A DNA stretch of 64,000 bases from Chitinophagaceae bacterium (GTDB lineage Bacteria > Bacteroidota > Bacteroidia > Chitinophagales > Chitinophagaceae). Both the position numbers and the translations under genes were made by a program. The notes under the pieces are model-generated. The model did not search any database. It was not told the DNA's origin and saw only the letters and a program-made list of their open reading frames with translations. Below are positions 51,362 to 58,599 of the stretch, one piece after another. Positions within the stretch are counted from its first letter, which is position 1. Each line of letters begins with the position of its first letter. The stretch is from NCBI GenBank assembly GCA_947455215.1, contig CANGNA010000008.1, positions 1-64,000 on the forward strand, written 5' to 3'.

Positions 51362-52216
51362 TTGAAAAGTAGGTTATACTATATCGGTCAGTTTATACAG
51401 CGATCTTTCTCGAAATATGGAATGGAATTTCGAGACTCTAAAGACTTAAATAAGGCGGCTAAAAGGTGTCTCTATTATATTGACAAAATGGAAAGAGATG
51501 ATTTTTTAGATAACGATGTTGATATTTTTATCGCGAGACTTATTGGAGTATTTACCGTTGGTATAAGTTATCAAGAAGCCATTACTTTATTATGCTTAAC
51601 AGGGCATGGCTTGAATTCGTCAACGCTTGTACGATCACAACTTGAGGCATTTTTAATTTTATTCTATTTGATAGAATCAGATGATTTGGATAAAGTTGCG
51701 CAACGAGTTGTGCTATATGAAGATTGGGTAATGATAAAAATGTATCTCAATTCTAAAAAATCGGGAACCTATGAGCTATTCACAATCAATAAATCTCACA
51801 GAGAATATTTAGAACATGTGGAAGCAAATTATTTAAGAATAAAAGCAAAGTACAGTAACAATGAAACACTATTTAAAGAACTTGAGAAATCGCAAAGCTT
51901 TTTAAAAAACAAAAGGGATATTGCCGTAGCAGCGGATATTGAAGATCTGTACAATGCTGTTTTTTCTGAAACTTCTGCTACCGTACATATTGCAGATATA
52001 TCAGACAGAATGATGGAAGTTGACAACGACTATGAGTATCGAATATATTCGAGTGAGCATTCAATGATGATGACAGGTTTATCAAATATTCTTCTGGTAA
52101 AATCGATTGTGCTTTTCACAACTTTTTTTAAGTTTTCAAAGGAAACCAAAAAGAAGATTTTCAAGAACGTTCGCCTCGCTAAAAGCTCTCAAGCCCACGC
52201 AACCTTCAAAGTATGA
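51362..52216 (+). CDS. DUF5677-like protein in the AT-rich island
   Basis: The 284-residue helical protein contains ITLLCLTGHGLNSSTLVRSQLEAFLILFYL (about residues 78-107), where the R-S-L-x-E-A pattern is typical of DUF5677-like proteins. VAQRVVLYEDWVMIKMY and a C-terminal SATVHIADISDRMME follow. Some members accompany defence genes; no activity is known. The start is a TTG at 51362 (first possible after an in-frame stop); an ATG at 51422 is the alternative. AT-rich composition unlike its neighbours suggests transfer. Confidence 0.65.
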   Translation: MKSRLYYIGQFIQRSFSKYGMEFRDSKDLNKAAKRCLYYIDKMERDDFLDNDVDIFIARLIGVFTVGISYQEAITLLCLTGHGLNSSTLVRSQLEAFLILFYLIESDDLDKVAQRVVLYEDWVMIKMYLNSKKSGTYELFTINKSHREYLEHVEANYLRIKAKYSNNETLFKELEKSQSFLKNKRDIAVAADIEDLYNAVFSETSATVHIADISDRMMEVDNDYEYRIYSSEHSMMMTGLSNILLVKSIVLFTTFFKFSKETKKKIFKNVRLAKSSQAHATFKV

Positions 52217-52232
52217 ATTAACGAGAAATAAA

Positions 52233-52263
52233 AACCGGGAGCTCTGGTTCTATGTTCCCGGTT
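52233..52263 (+). terminator. Terminator of the DUF5677-like gene
   Basis: AACCGGGA and TCCCGGTT form an 8-base stem with a 15-base loop, 17 bases after the stop. It immediately precedes repeat copy 2. Confidence 0.6.
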
Positions 52264-52273
52264 GTTGTGGAAA

Positions 52274-52320
52274 GTGGGGCGGGATATGTCGAACTTTTAT
52301 GTGGAGGAATTGGAAAGGTT
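52274..52320 (+). repeat. Direct repeat, copy 2
   Basis: GTGGGGCGGGATATGTCGAA, followed by CTTTTATGTGGAGGAATTGG and AAAGGTT, aligns with 51250-51296. Together the copies flank one gene and its terminator, a unit of 1,024 bases. Confidence 0.7.
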
Positions 52321-52358
52321 ATGTTTTTATATAAAAATTAAGCAGTCATAAAATTTGA

Positions 52359-53315
52359 TTATCTAAATGGGACAATTTTATTTACTTCAATAACATCTTT
52401 AAATGTTCCATCCATGTTGCATATTACTAATACACCCTGCTGCCAACTTTGTATTGTCGATTTGAATTCTCCATAAACAACGTCATCTAGCAAGTTGATG
52501 AATAATTCTATTATGGATTTATATGTCATGATTCTATTAATTACATTTTGGCCATCATCACATGTAAACGCAACAACGGGTTGATAGGTATTCTTAGTAT
52601 AGTCGCCAACGCTGAGCATATGGACCAATTCACAATCCAAATAATCTTTTAATTTTTTTAACCGCATCGAGCCGTTCATTTTTTCGATTGTTTCATTTGA
52701 ATAATCACTTTTTTTCAGCAATGAGGGGTAGGCTATATCCCAAAGTTTTTTTGCAATCCTAAACTTGCTCAATCCAGCTACAAATGAATCATTAATGAAA
52801 AAAGTTGGGATAAAATAAGTGTGTAAAGCCTGTAGTTGAATTTCCTTTGGAAATTCAAACTTGTAAAGAAAGTCGAAAGCCAAACATAGAACTATATAGT
52901 CTTCAAAGTTATCATCATTTAAGGGGTCGAGTATGCATATCTTCTCAAAAGCAGTTGCTTCAAAAGATGTGAATTTCATTTGTTCTTGGGCTTTATCTAA
53001 AAAATACTGCTTTTTTAAATTTGGTGAACTATAATAGAAAGATTTTGCCTCAGAAATAACGTAGTCTAAAAGCTCCCGCAGTTTCTTCCCACTATTCAGA
53101 TGCCTAGGAATGCTAATTGGAGGATTGGGAGCCGTTATTCCAAGGGCCTCCATAATTGTAAAAGGAGTCATTCTAAATGCAATTGGTCGACTGGCAATTT
53201 TTTTTGTAATTTCATACTTGTCAATTGCATTATTGAAGTTTTTTAATGCGAGTCCGTTTGGCGAAGTAGTAAGTTGTCGGTATAAATTATTGTCGAATAG
53301 ATAGCTATATCTCAT
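52359..53315 (-). CDS. Uncharacterised protein of the AT-rich island, possible PIN-like nuclease
   Basis: The 318-residue protein is not clearly assigned. The first strand MRYSYLFDNNLYRQL carries an Asp at the position of the PIN-domain motif. FTIMEALGI near residue 52 carries a Glu, and a late segment LDCELVHMLSVGD plus VVAFTCDDGQNVI places acidic residues as in PIN folds. The middle (about 70-215) is helical. A PIN-like RNase is an inference from these spaced acids only. The start is ATG 53315; a TTG six codons earlier is possible. It is divergent from the next gene with 31 bases between starts. Confidence 0.5.
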   Translation of the reverse strand: MRYSYLFDNNLYRQLTTSPNGLALKNFNNAIDKYEITKKIASRPIAFRMTPFTIMEALGITAPNPPISIPRHLNSGKKLRELLDYVISEAKSFYYSSPNLKKQYFLDKAQEQMKFTSFEATAFEKICILDPLNDDNFEDYIVLCLAFDFLYKFEFPKEIQLQALHTYFIPTFFINDSFVAGLSKFRIAKKLWDIAYPSLLKKSDYSNETIEKMNGSMRLKKLKDYLDCELVHMLSVGDYTKNTYQPVVAFTCDDGQNVINRIMTYKSIIELFINLLDDVVYGEFKSTIQSWQQGVLVICNMDGTFKDVIEVNKIVPFR

Positions 53316-53346
53316 AACACTAAAGTAGTTCAACTTAGATCAATAT

Positions 53347-54237
53347 ATGGCATCTTCTGAAAAAACGTCCTTGAAGCATTATTGCAGTGTATGTCAAAAT
53401 GAGAATCATCATCATGTTCTTATGGCTAAGACTATCAATAATGATGAAGACGATTATAAAATATCGTGGAAATACTATATGCTTCAGTGCATGGGATGTG
53501 AATCAATATCATTTCGAATTGAGACACATGATTATGAGGTTTCTTACCCCGACGAGTATGAGAACTGGATTCACGAAATAACAGTGGAAGTTTATCCGAA
53601 GCCCCTAAAAAATCACAGCCCCATTTCAGAGCAATACAATCTTCCCAGTACGATTCGCACTGTGTATAAAGAAACTTTAGACGCTTTGAAAAATGAATGT
53701 AATCTGCTTGCTGGTGTCGGATTTCGAGCAGTTATAGAAGCGGTATGTAATGATAAAAAAATTACTGGAAAAAATCTTGCTACGCAAATTGACAATCTAT
53801 CTAAAAACAGACTTATAACAGAAAGCGAAGCTAAACGATTGCATGCAGTACGTTTTTTAGGCAATGACAGTATTCATGAGATCGCTGTTCCCAAAAAGGA
53901 AGCTCTCATTGTTGTTCTTGAAATAATTGAACATTTACTTAGAAATATTTATCTTATTGATTTGCATGCGAAATCTGTATTAGACACATTTATAACAGAA
54001 TTTGAAGATTTTGAAGATTTGCTATTGCGAAAACTAAAACAATTTAACGCGGGCGATGACTACCCGTTAGCTAAGTATTTGGATAAGGATATTCGAAGAT
54101 TGAATAATCAACTAACGAAATTTGAACAAGAACTTATTAACGCGATTAATAATGGGGATTTCCCAAAATTAAGTGTCGGTGCAGTAAAGCGGTTTGGAAA
54201 TAACCCCGATCAACTACAACATTTTATTAAGCAATAA
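53347..54237 (+). CDS. DUF4145 protein with N-terminal zinc ribbon
   Basis: The 296-residue protein has two CxxC pairs (HYCSVCQNENHHH and LQCMGCESI), a zinc ribbon. A DUF4145 domain (about 110-205) follows with VGFRAVIEAVCNDKKITGKNL, LHAVRFLGNDSIHE and LEIIEHLLRNIYL. The C terminus is a coiled-coil-like helical tail. DUF4145 occurs alone or attached to restriction enzymes; its role is unknown. It is transcribed away from the PIN-like candidate, so the two probably share a regulatory region. Base composition is about 30% GC in its core. Confidence 0.75.
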   Translation: MASSEKTSLKHYCSVCQNENHHHVLMAKTINNDEDDYKISWKYYMLQCMGCESISFRIETHDYEVSYPDEYENWIHEITVEVYPKPLKNHSPISEQYNLPSTIRTVYKETLDALKNECNLLAGVGFRAVIEAVCNDKKITGKNLATQIDNLSKNRLITESEAKRLHAVRFLGNDSIHEIAVPKKEALIVVLEIIEHLLRNIYLIDLHAKSVLDTFITEFEDFEDLLLRKLKQFNAGDDYPLAKYLDKDIRRLNNQLTKFEQELINAINNGDFPKLSVGAVKRFGNNPDQLQHFIKQ

Positions 54238-54280
54238 TAGAATTTAAGAACAAAGGTTCGACTTTGCGATATTTACGAAA

Positions 54281-54314
54281 CAATAAAACCCTTGCCTCAG
54301 CAAGGGTTTTATTG
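54281..54314. terminator. Bidirectional terminator between the DUF4145 gene and tRNA-Ala
   Basis: A perfect 15-base inverted repeat (CAATAAAACCCTTGC, loop CTCA) with A and T tracts on both sides ends transcription of the tRNA (-) and of the DUF4145 gene (+). It marks the right edge of the island. Confidence 0.85.
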
Positions 54315-54316
54315 TT

Positions 54317-54390
<74 letters not shown>

Positions 54391-54458
54391 CCGTGTGGGC
54401 TGCAAATATAGGGATATCCGCCAATTTTTTCCGTAATTTTATAAAAAAGAGAAAATTT

Positions 54459-54632
54459 ATGAAAGGTGGTATTTGGCAGCAGATCTTAACCTATTTCTAC
54501 CTTCGGAAAAGAGATCCTTCCGACCCTACGAACGCGAACATAAAGATGATGCACGGCATGAACCGTATTTCTTTGTTTATGTTTCTTATTGCCATTATTG
54601 TGATGGTATACAGGATCTTTTTCAAGCACTGA
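54459..54632 (+). CDS. Small conserved single-pass membrane protein (DUF6728-like)
   Basis: The 57-residue protein has a soluble start (MKGGIWQQILTYFYLRKRDP), MMHGMNRIS, and a C-terminal membrane helix (about 36-53, ending FFKH). This arrangement resembles short conserved Bacteroidota proteins (DUF6728, tentative). The ATG at 54459 is used; the longer frame includes the tRNA edge. A terminator follows 47 bases later. Confidence 0.65.
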   Translation: MKGGIWQQILTYFYLRKRDPSDPTNANIKMMHGMNRISLFMFLIAIIVMVYRIFFKH

Positions 54633-54678
54633 TAAATTTGCAAATTACTAGTTGATATTAAGCTGAGTTTAACCAATA

Positions 54679-54709
54679 AATAAAGCCCTGCTGCCAGCAG
54701 GGCTTTATT
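54679..54709. terminator. Bidirectional terminator between the small membrane gene and the ROK kinase
   Basis: AATAAAGCCCTG and CAGGGCTTTATT form a 12-base stem around CTGCCAG. It abuts the ROK kinase stop on the minus strand. Confidence 0.85.
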
Positions 54710-54710
54710 A

Positions 54711-55649
54711 TTACCACACCAGGGCGCTGGCGCCGAGTATAGCGGCATCAGAGTCGGGCAGGGCCGATTGTATGAGTTTTACTTTGTTCTTATAAATGTT
54801 GAGCAGGTTGTCTTCCATGTGGGTGCGTACGTGGGTAAACAACAGGTCGCCGGCATTGGCCAGTCCGCCGAAGAAGATGATAGCTTCGGGCGATGTGATG
54901 GCCACTGCATCGGCCAGGGTTTGGCCCAGTATCATGCCGGTATATTCCATCAGCTCCAGGGCAAATTTGTCGCCCTTTTCTGCGGCTTCGTGTATCGCTT
55001 TCGCGGTCAGCGGGTGCTCATCTCTGAGGATGGATGCATCGTTGCGTTCCTTCATCCATTCCGTGGCCGACTGCACGATGCCCGTGGCTGAAGCATAACG
55101 CTCCAGGCAGCCATGGCGGCCGCAGCCGCACTTACGGCCATTACGCACAGCTATTACATGTCCCAGTTCGCCGGCAAAGCCATCGTGCCCGTATATGAGC
55201 GATCCGTTGGCCACAAAGCCGCTACCTACGCCGGTGCCCAGTGTTATCAGGATAAAGTCTTTCATGCCTTTGGCGGCGCCATAGGTCATCTCGCCGTAGG
55301 CCGCAGCATTGGCATCGTTGGTCAATATAGCTTTAAGGTTCAGCGCTTCTGATATGATGCGGGCCATTGGTACCACTCCCTGCCATGGCAGGTTAGGGGC
55401 AAAAACGATCTCCCCGGTATAAAAGTTGCCGTTGGGTGCGCCAATGCCCACGCCTGCAAAGCGCTCGTGGCTGATACCGCCCGTTACCTCATCCAGGCGT
55501 TGCTTTAATGCCGAGATATAATGGTAGGGCGTATCGTGCCCTGTTGTGGGCATCTTGCCCTTGGCAATGATCTCTCCGCGCCTGTTTACAATGCCGAAGG
55601 CCGTATTTGTACCGCCTATATCAATGCCCAGCGCCAGTTCCTGCGTCAT
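54711..55649 (-). CDS. ROK family sugar kinase (glucokinase-like)
   Basis: The 312-residue kinase starts [18 protein letters not shown] (phosphate 1 motif). It has [31 protein letters not shown], and the ROK zinc motif [10 protein letters not shown] near residue 172. FFGGLANAG is near the C terminus. It phosphorylates glucose or a related hexose with ATP. It overlaps the upstream sugar permease gene by 29 bases, so uptake and phosphorylation are linked. The permease suggests glucose or galactose as substrate. Confidence 0.88.
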   Translation of the reverse strand: MTQELALGIDIGGTNTAFGIVNRRGEIIAKGKMPTTGHDTPYHYISALKQRLDEVTGGISHERFAGVGIGAPNGNFYTGEIVFAPNLPWQGVVPMARIISEALNLKAILTNDANAAAYGEMTYGAAKGMKDFILITLGTGVGSGFVANGSLIYGHDGFAGELGHVIAVRNGRKCGCGRHGCLERYASATGIVQSATEWMKERNDASILRDEHPLTAKAIHEAAEKGDKFALELMEYTGMILGQTLADAVAITSPEAIIFFGGLANAGDLLFTHVRTHMEDNLLNIYKNKVKLIQSALPDSDAAILGASALVW

Positions 55650-57285
55650 AATCTATTCCTTGTTTTTGTAACATACGGCGAACACCAAATCCGTACCACG
55701 CCAGGTAAGCAAAGCCTATGGCTGGCACCCAGTACGATTGATGTATACCTATGGATGGCATATCTGCCAGTTTACCTTGTATAGGCGGTATGATAGCGCC
55801 ACCCAATATCATCATGATGAGAAAAGCAGAGCCCTGCGATGTGAGCGTGCCCAGCCCGGCAATGGCCAGGGCAAAGATGCACGGCCACATAATGGAGCAG
55901 AACAGCCCCCCGCTAAGGAAGGCATAAGTAGCCACTGTGCCGGTGGTCATGATACCGAGTATCATGCTTAATGCGCCCAGCATAGAGAATATCATCAGCG
56001 TAGTGGCCGGTTTGTCTTTACTGATGTAGAAGGCGATGCCCTGCACCAGTACACAGGCAACATAACCATACAATGGTGTTACATCGTTCTGTGCCACAAC
56101 ATTCACAAGCAGTACAACGGCGAATGCAATGAGCGGCACTACGAAAAGGAGTATGGTCTTTAAAGACTGGCCGGGTTCAAACACCTTAATGGATCCTGTC
56201 CAGCGGCCTACCATCAGGCTGCCCCAATACATGGAGATGAACGGTGCTATCTGCGATGAGGTATAACCGCCGAATGCCGGTTGCTCCAGCAGGGCACCCA
56301 TATTGCTTTGTATGGTCACCTCTACACCTACGTAAGTGAATATGGCCAGCATACCCAGTACCAGCTGCGGGTAGCGCATAGCGCCCCAGCCGGTAGGGTT
56401 GCTCCTGGCGCTGAATAACGATACGAACAATGTACCCAGGATAACGGCCAGGCCCGCAAGGGCCAGTTTTACACGGGTGTCTTCTATGCCTGCCAGTATG
56501 GCCTTGTCTGTAGTAACTACGGTATAGCTTTTGAATACGAAGACAAAGATGCCAATGAGCAGGGCGGTCATTATCAGCAATGCCATCAATGCCTTGGGCG
56601 AGCGCTCGGTAACATCATCGTACTTTCTTTCGGGTAGTTTCTTAGAGAAGAAGAACAATGCAGCGGCAATGATGAACAGTGCAGCCACACAGGCGTAAAG
56701 TACCGATACTTTGTCCAGCCCCAGCGATTGTATCTGTGCATCGTTGGCCTTGGTAGCGCCGAACAATGCCAGTGCCACAACTATAGGGCCAATGGCTGTG
56801 CCGAATGAGTTGATACCACCGCCCAGGGTGATGCGTTGTGCGCCCGTCTCCGGTGCACCAAGCATGGCTGCAAAGGGGTTGGCTGCTGTTTGCTGTAAAG
56901 AAAAGCCCAGTGCCACCACGAACAAACCACCCAGCATGCCCGGGAAGGTATTGGCATTAACGGCTACGATCATCATCAGCGCGCCGATGGCAGAGAACAG
57001 AAGCCCATACACAATACTTCGCTTATAGCCCCAGCGGCCTACTATCTCGCGCCGCAGTGCATACGATATCATGTACAATACCAGCGCACCTATATAATAG
57101 GCAAAGTAAAAAGCAAAGTCTATCAGCTGCGACTGGAACTGGTCGAGGTGAAAATAGTGTTTGCAGAAGGGGATGAACACACCGTTGCCGGCAGCAATAA
57201 AGCCCCAGAAAAAGAACACCGTTACCAGTGTTGATAAGGCGCCGGAGTTAGCCGACCCCGGCTTCTCGTTGTAAGCATCAGCCAT
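55621..57285 (-). CDS. MFS sugar permease of the FHS (glucose/galactose or fucose) family
   Basis: The 554-residue transporter has about 12-14 membrane helices. The first helix [17 protein letters not shown], and [18 protein letters not shown] and [20 protein letters not shown], are typical of FHS-family GluP/FucP symporters. The central part (around residues 205-290) is longer than usual. It would take up a hexose by proton or sodium symport. It is the first gene of an operon with the ROK kinase. Confidence 0.88.
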   Translation of the reverse strand: MADAYNEKPGSANSGALSTLVTVFFFWGFIAAGNGVFIPFCKHYFHLDQFQSQLIDFAFYFAYYIGALVLYMISYALRREIVGRWGYKRSIVYGLLFSAIGALMMIVAVNANTFPGMLGGLFVVALGFSLQQTAANPFAAMLGAPETGAQRITLGGGINSFGTAIGPIVVALALFGATKANDAQIQSLGLDKVSVLYACVAALFIIAAALFFFSKKLPERKYDDVTERSPKALMALLIMTALLIGIFVFVFKSYTVVTTDKAILAGIEDTRVKLALAGLAVILGTLFVSLFSARSNPTGWGAMRYPQLVLGMLAIFTYVGVEVTIQSNMGALLEQPAFGGYTSSQIAPFISMYWGSLMVGRWTGSIKVFEPGQSLKTILLFVVPLIAFAVVLLVNVVAQNDVTPLYGYVACVLVQGIAFYISKDKPATTLMIFSMLGALSMILGIMTTGTVATYAFLSGGLFCSIMWPCIFALAIAGLGTLTSQGSAFLIMMILGGAIIPPIQGKLADMPSIGIHQSYWVPAIGFAYLAWYGFGVRRMLQKQGIDYDAGTGAGH

Positions 57286-57451
57286 GCGGATAAAAAATTT
57301 CAGGGAAGATAAATAAAAATGAACAGTAAACGACGGCGGGGTGAAACAGTTCTATAAACAGCTGGTTTAGTGCTTTCGGTTTTCTTTAACTTTTATTGCA
57401 CGTGTATGGCACACAAAATGAAGTAGTAAGGTAAAAACACAACAACAGCGT

Positions 57452-57709
57452 ATGAAAAAAATGATGGTAACCGCAGTGATGGCGGCAGCGTTCTTCGGTG
57501 TATCGGCGGCACATGCACAGGAAGCCAAAAAAACGGAAAGGGCAACTTTGAACAAAAGGAAAATGGTGACAGAGCACAAGGCACCTACCTTGGTAAAGGC
57601 AACCAAAGCACCTGTGACGGCCACTAAGCCAACCGAGAAAGTAAAGAAAGCCGCCACGGCGAAGCCGGTAGCCAATGCGCAGAAAGAGAAGGCAGCAGTT
57701 AAAAAGTAA
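57452..57709 (+). CDS. Small secreted Lys/Ala-rich protein
   Basis: The 85-residue protein has a signal peptide (MKKMMVTAVMAAAFFGVSAA, cleavage near AHAQ). The mature part is made almost only of Lys, Ala, Thr, Val and Pro (TEKVKKAATAKPVANAQKEK), highly basic and probably unstructured. It may bind nucleic acid, lipopolysaccharide or acidic polymers, but no family is known. Overlapping minus-strand frames are shadows. Confidence 0.55.
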   Translation: MKKMMVTAVMAAAFFGVSAAHAQEAKKTERATLNKRKMVTEHKAPTLVKATKAPVTATKPTEKVKKAATAKPVANAQKEKAAVKK

Positions 57710-57824
57710 AGGGGCGTGTTTAGGTTTAGGTTTGCAGCAAGCTGCCGGCAGTATAGCCGGTGGCTTGTTGTTTACATGGTTTTTAACAGGATATATACTA
57801 AGTTTGGGGCCAGAAATAAAAGCT

Positions 57825-58241
57825 ATGAAGCAAATAGTTACCATACTCATGTTGTCGGCCATTGCCGTAGGTTGTAAGAACTCTGCCAACCAGCAGCGCC
57901 CGTCGACCCAATACGAAGAGAAGAAGGCATCTATAGCCGATATGGAGAAAGAGAGCCCGCTGAAGTTCCTGAAGATATCAGGCTCTCATCGCAACAACCT
58001 GGTGAACAGGACGGTTGTAGAGGGTGAGATAATCAATAAGGCTACGCTTACTACATATAAAAACATTGAAGTGCAAGTAGACTTCAAAGATAAAGAGGGA
58101 GCTACGATAGAAAAGCATAAGCAAACAGTTGAAGGGGAAGTTGAGCCGGGTGGAACGCTCGGGTATAAAATCAAGACTGACCATGTGAAGGGAGCAGAGT
58201 CTGTGACCATTGATATTACGGATGCGACAGCAGATAAGTAA
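57825..58241 (+). CDS. Small lipoprotein with FxLYD-like beta domain
   Basis: The 138-residue protein has a signal and lipobox (AIAVGC). After a polar linker comes a beta-sandwich-like region (about 55-130): NRTVVEGEIINKATLTTYKN, VQVDFKDKEGATIEKH, and VEPGGTLGYKIKTDH. This resembles FxLYD/DUF3426-type domains of surface proteins. Function is unknown. The ATG at 57825 is used; the longer frame adds non-signal residues. A strong terminator follows. Confidence 0.65.
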   Translation: MKQIVTILMLSAIAVGCKNSANQQRPSTQYEEKKASIADMEKESPLKFLKISGSHRNNLVNRTVVEGEIINKATLTTYKNIEVQVDFKDKEGATIEKHKQTVEGEVEPGGTLGYKIKTDHVKGAESVTIDITDATADK

Positions 58242-58258
58242 TAGACAGCGATACAATC

Positions 58259-58298
58259 TTATAAGTAAAGGCTGCCCTCTGGCAGCCTTTACTTATAA
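58259..58298. terminator. Bidirectional terminator after the small lipoprotein gene
   Basis: An 18-base perfect stem (58259-58276 with 58281-58298; TTATAAGTAAAGGCTGCC, loop CTCT) lies between convergent genes. Confidence 0.88.
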
Positions 58299-58318
58299 AG
58301 AGATAAAGTAGTAATGAA

Positions 58319-58504
58319 TTAGAGGTGTTTTTTATTGTTCTTTCTGCGGGCATTCACATTGATAAGTACTTGCTCCCAGGTTAGCATTGGCGTGGTTCCT
58401 GAGAATGCGTCATCGCTCAACTGTTTTAATTCAGCAATAGTTGCCGCATCGTACGTATACTCCGCCTTATTGACGTTGTGTTCCTCAATAGTATTGTCTG
58501 CCAT
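58319..58504 (-). CDS. Small hypothetical protein
   Basis: The 61-residue acidic-to-basic protein starts MADNTIEEHN, has one amphipathic helix (AATIAELKQLSDDAFSG), and ends with MLTWEQVLINVNARRKNNKK. The W-E-x-V end is like that of some small antitoxin-type proteins, but no toxin gene lies beside it. Function is unknown. Confidence 0.5.
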   Translation of the reverse strand: MADNTIEEHNVNKAEYTYDAATIAELKQLSDDAFSGTTPMLTWEQVLINVNARRKNNKKHL

Positions 58505-58599
58505 GTCGCGCTCTTTTGCTGTTATAAATGTACGAAGGCTTCAAAAAAAGCAGAGACGCAAATATTGCGTCTCTATTCTTGTCAATGCTATAAAGCAAA

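Noticed and set aside
54241-54270. Third, inverted copy of the island direct repeat (GTCGAAC on the minus strand)
   Set aside because: Only about seven bases match well; too short to separate from chance.
57386-57889. 167-codon minus-strand frame rich in Cys and His
   Set aside because: It is the complement of the Lys/Ala-rich secreted gene at 57452 and the following region; its composition is a mirror of Lys/Ala codons.
58319-58504. Toxin-antitoxin module
   Set aside because: The small protein has a vaguely antitoxin-like end but no toxin-type gene lies on either side.
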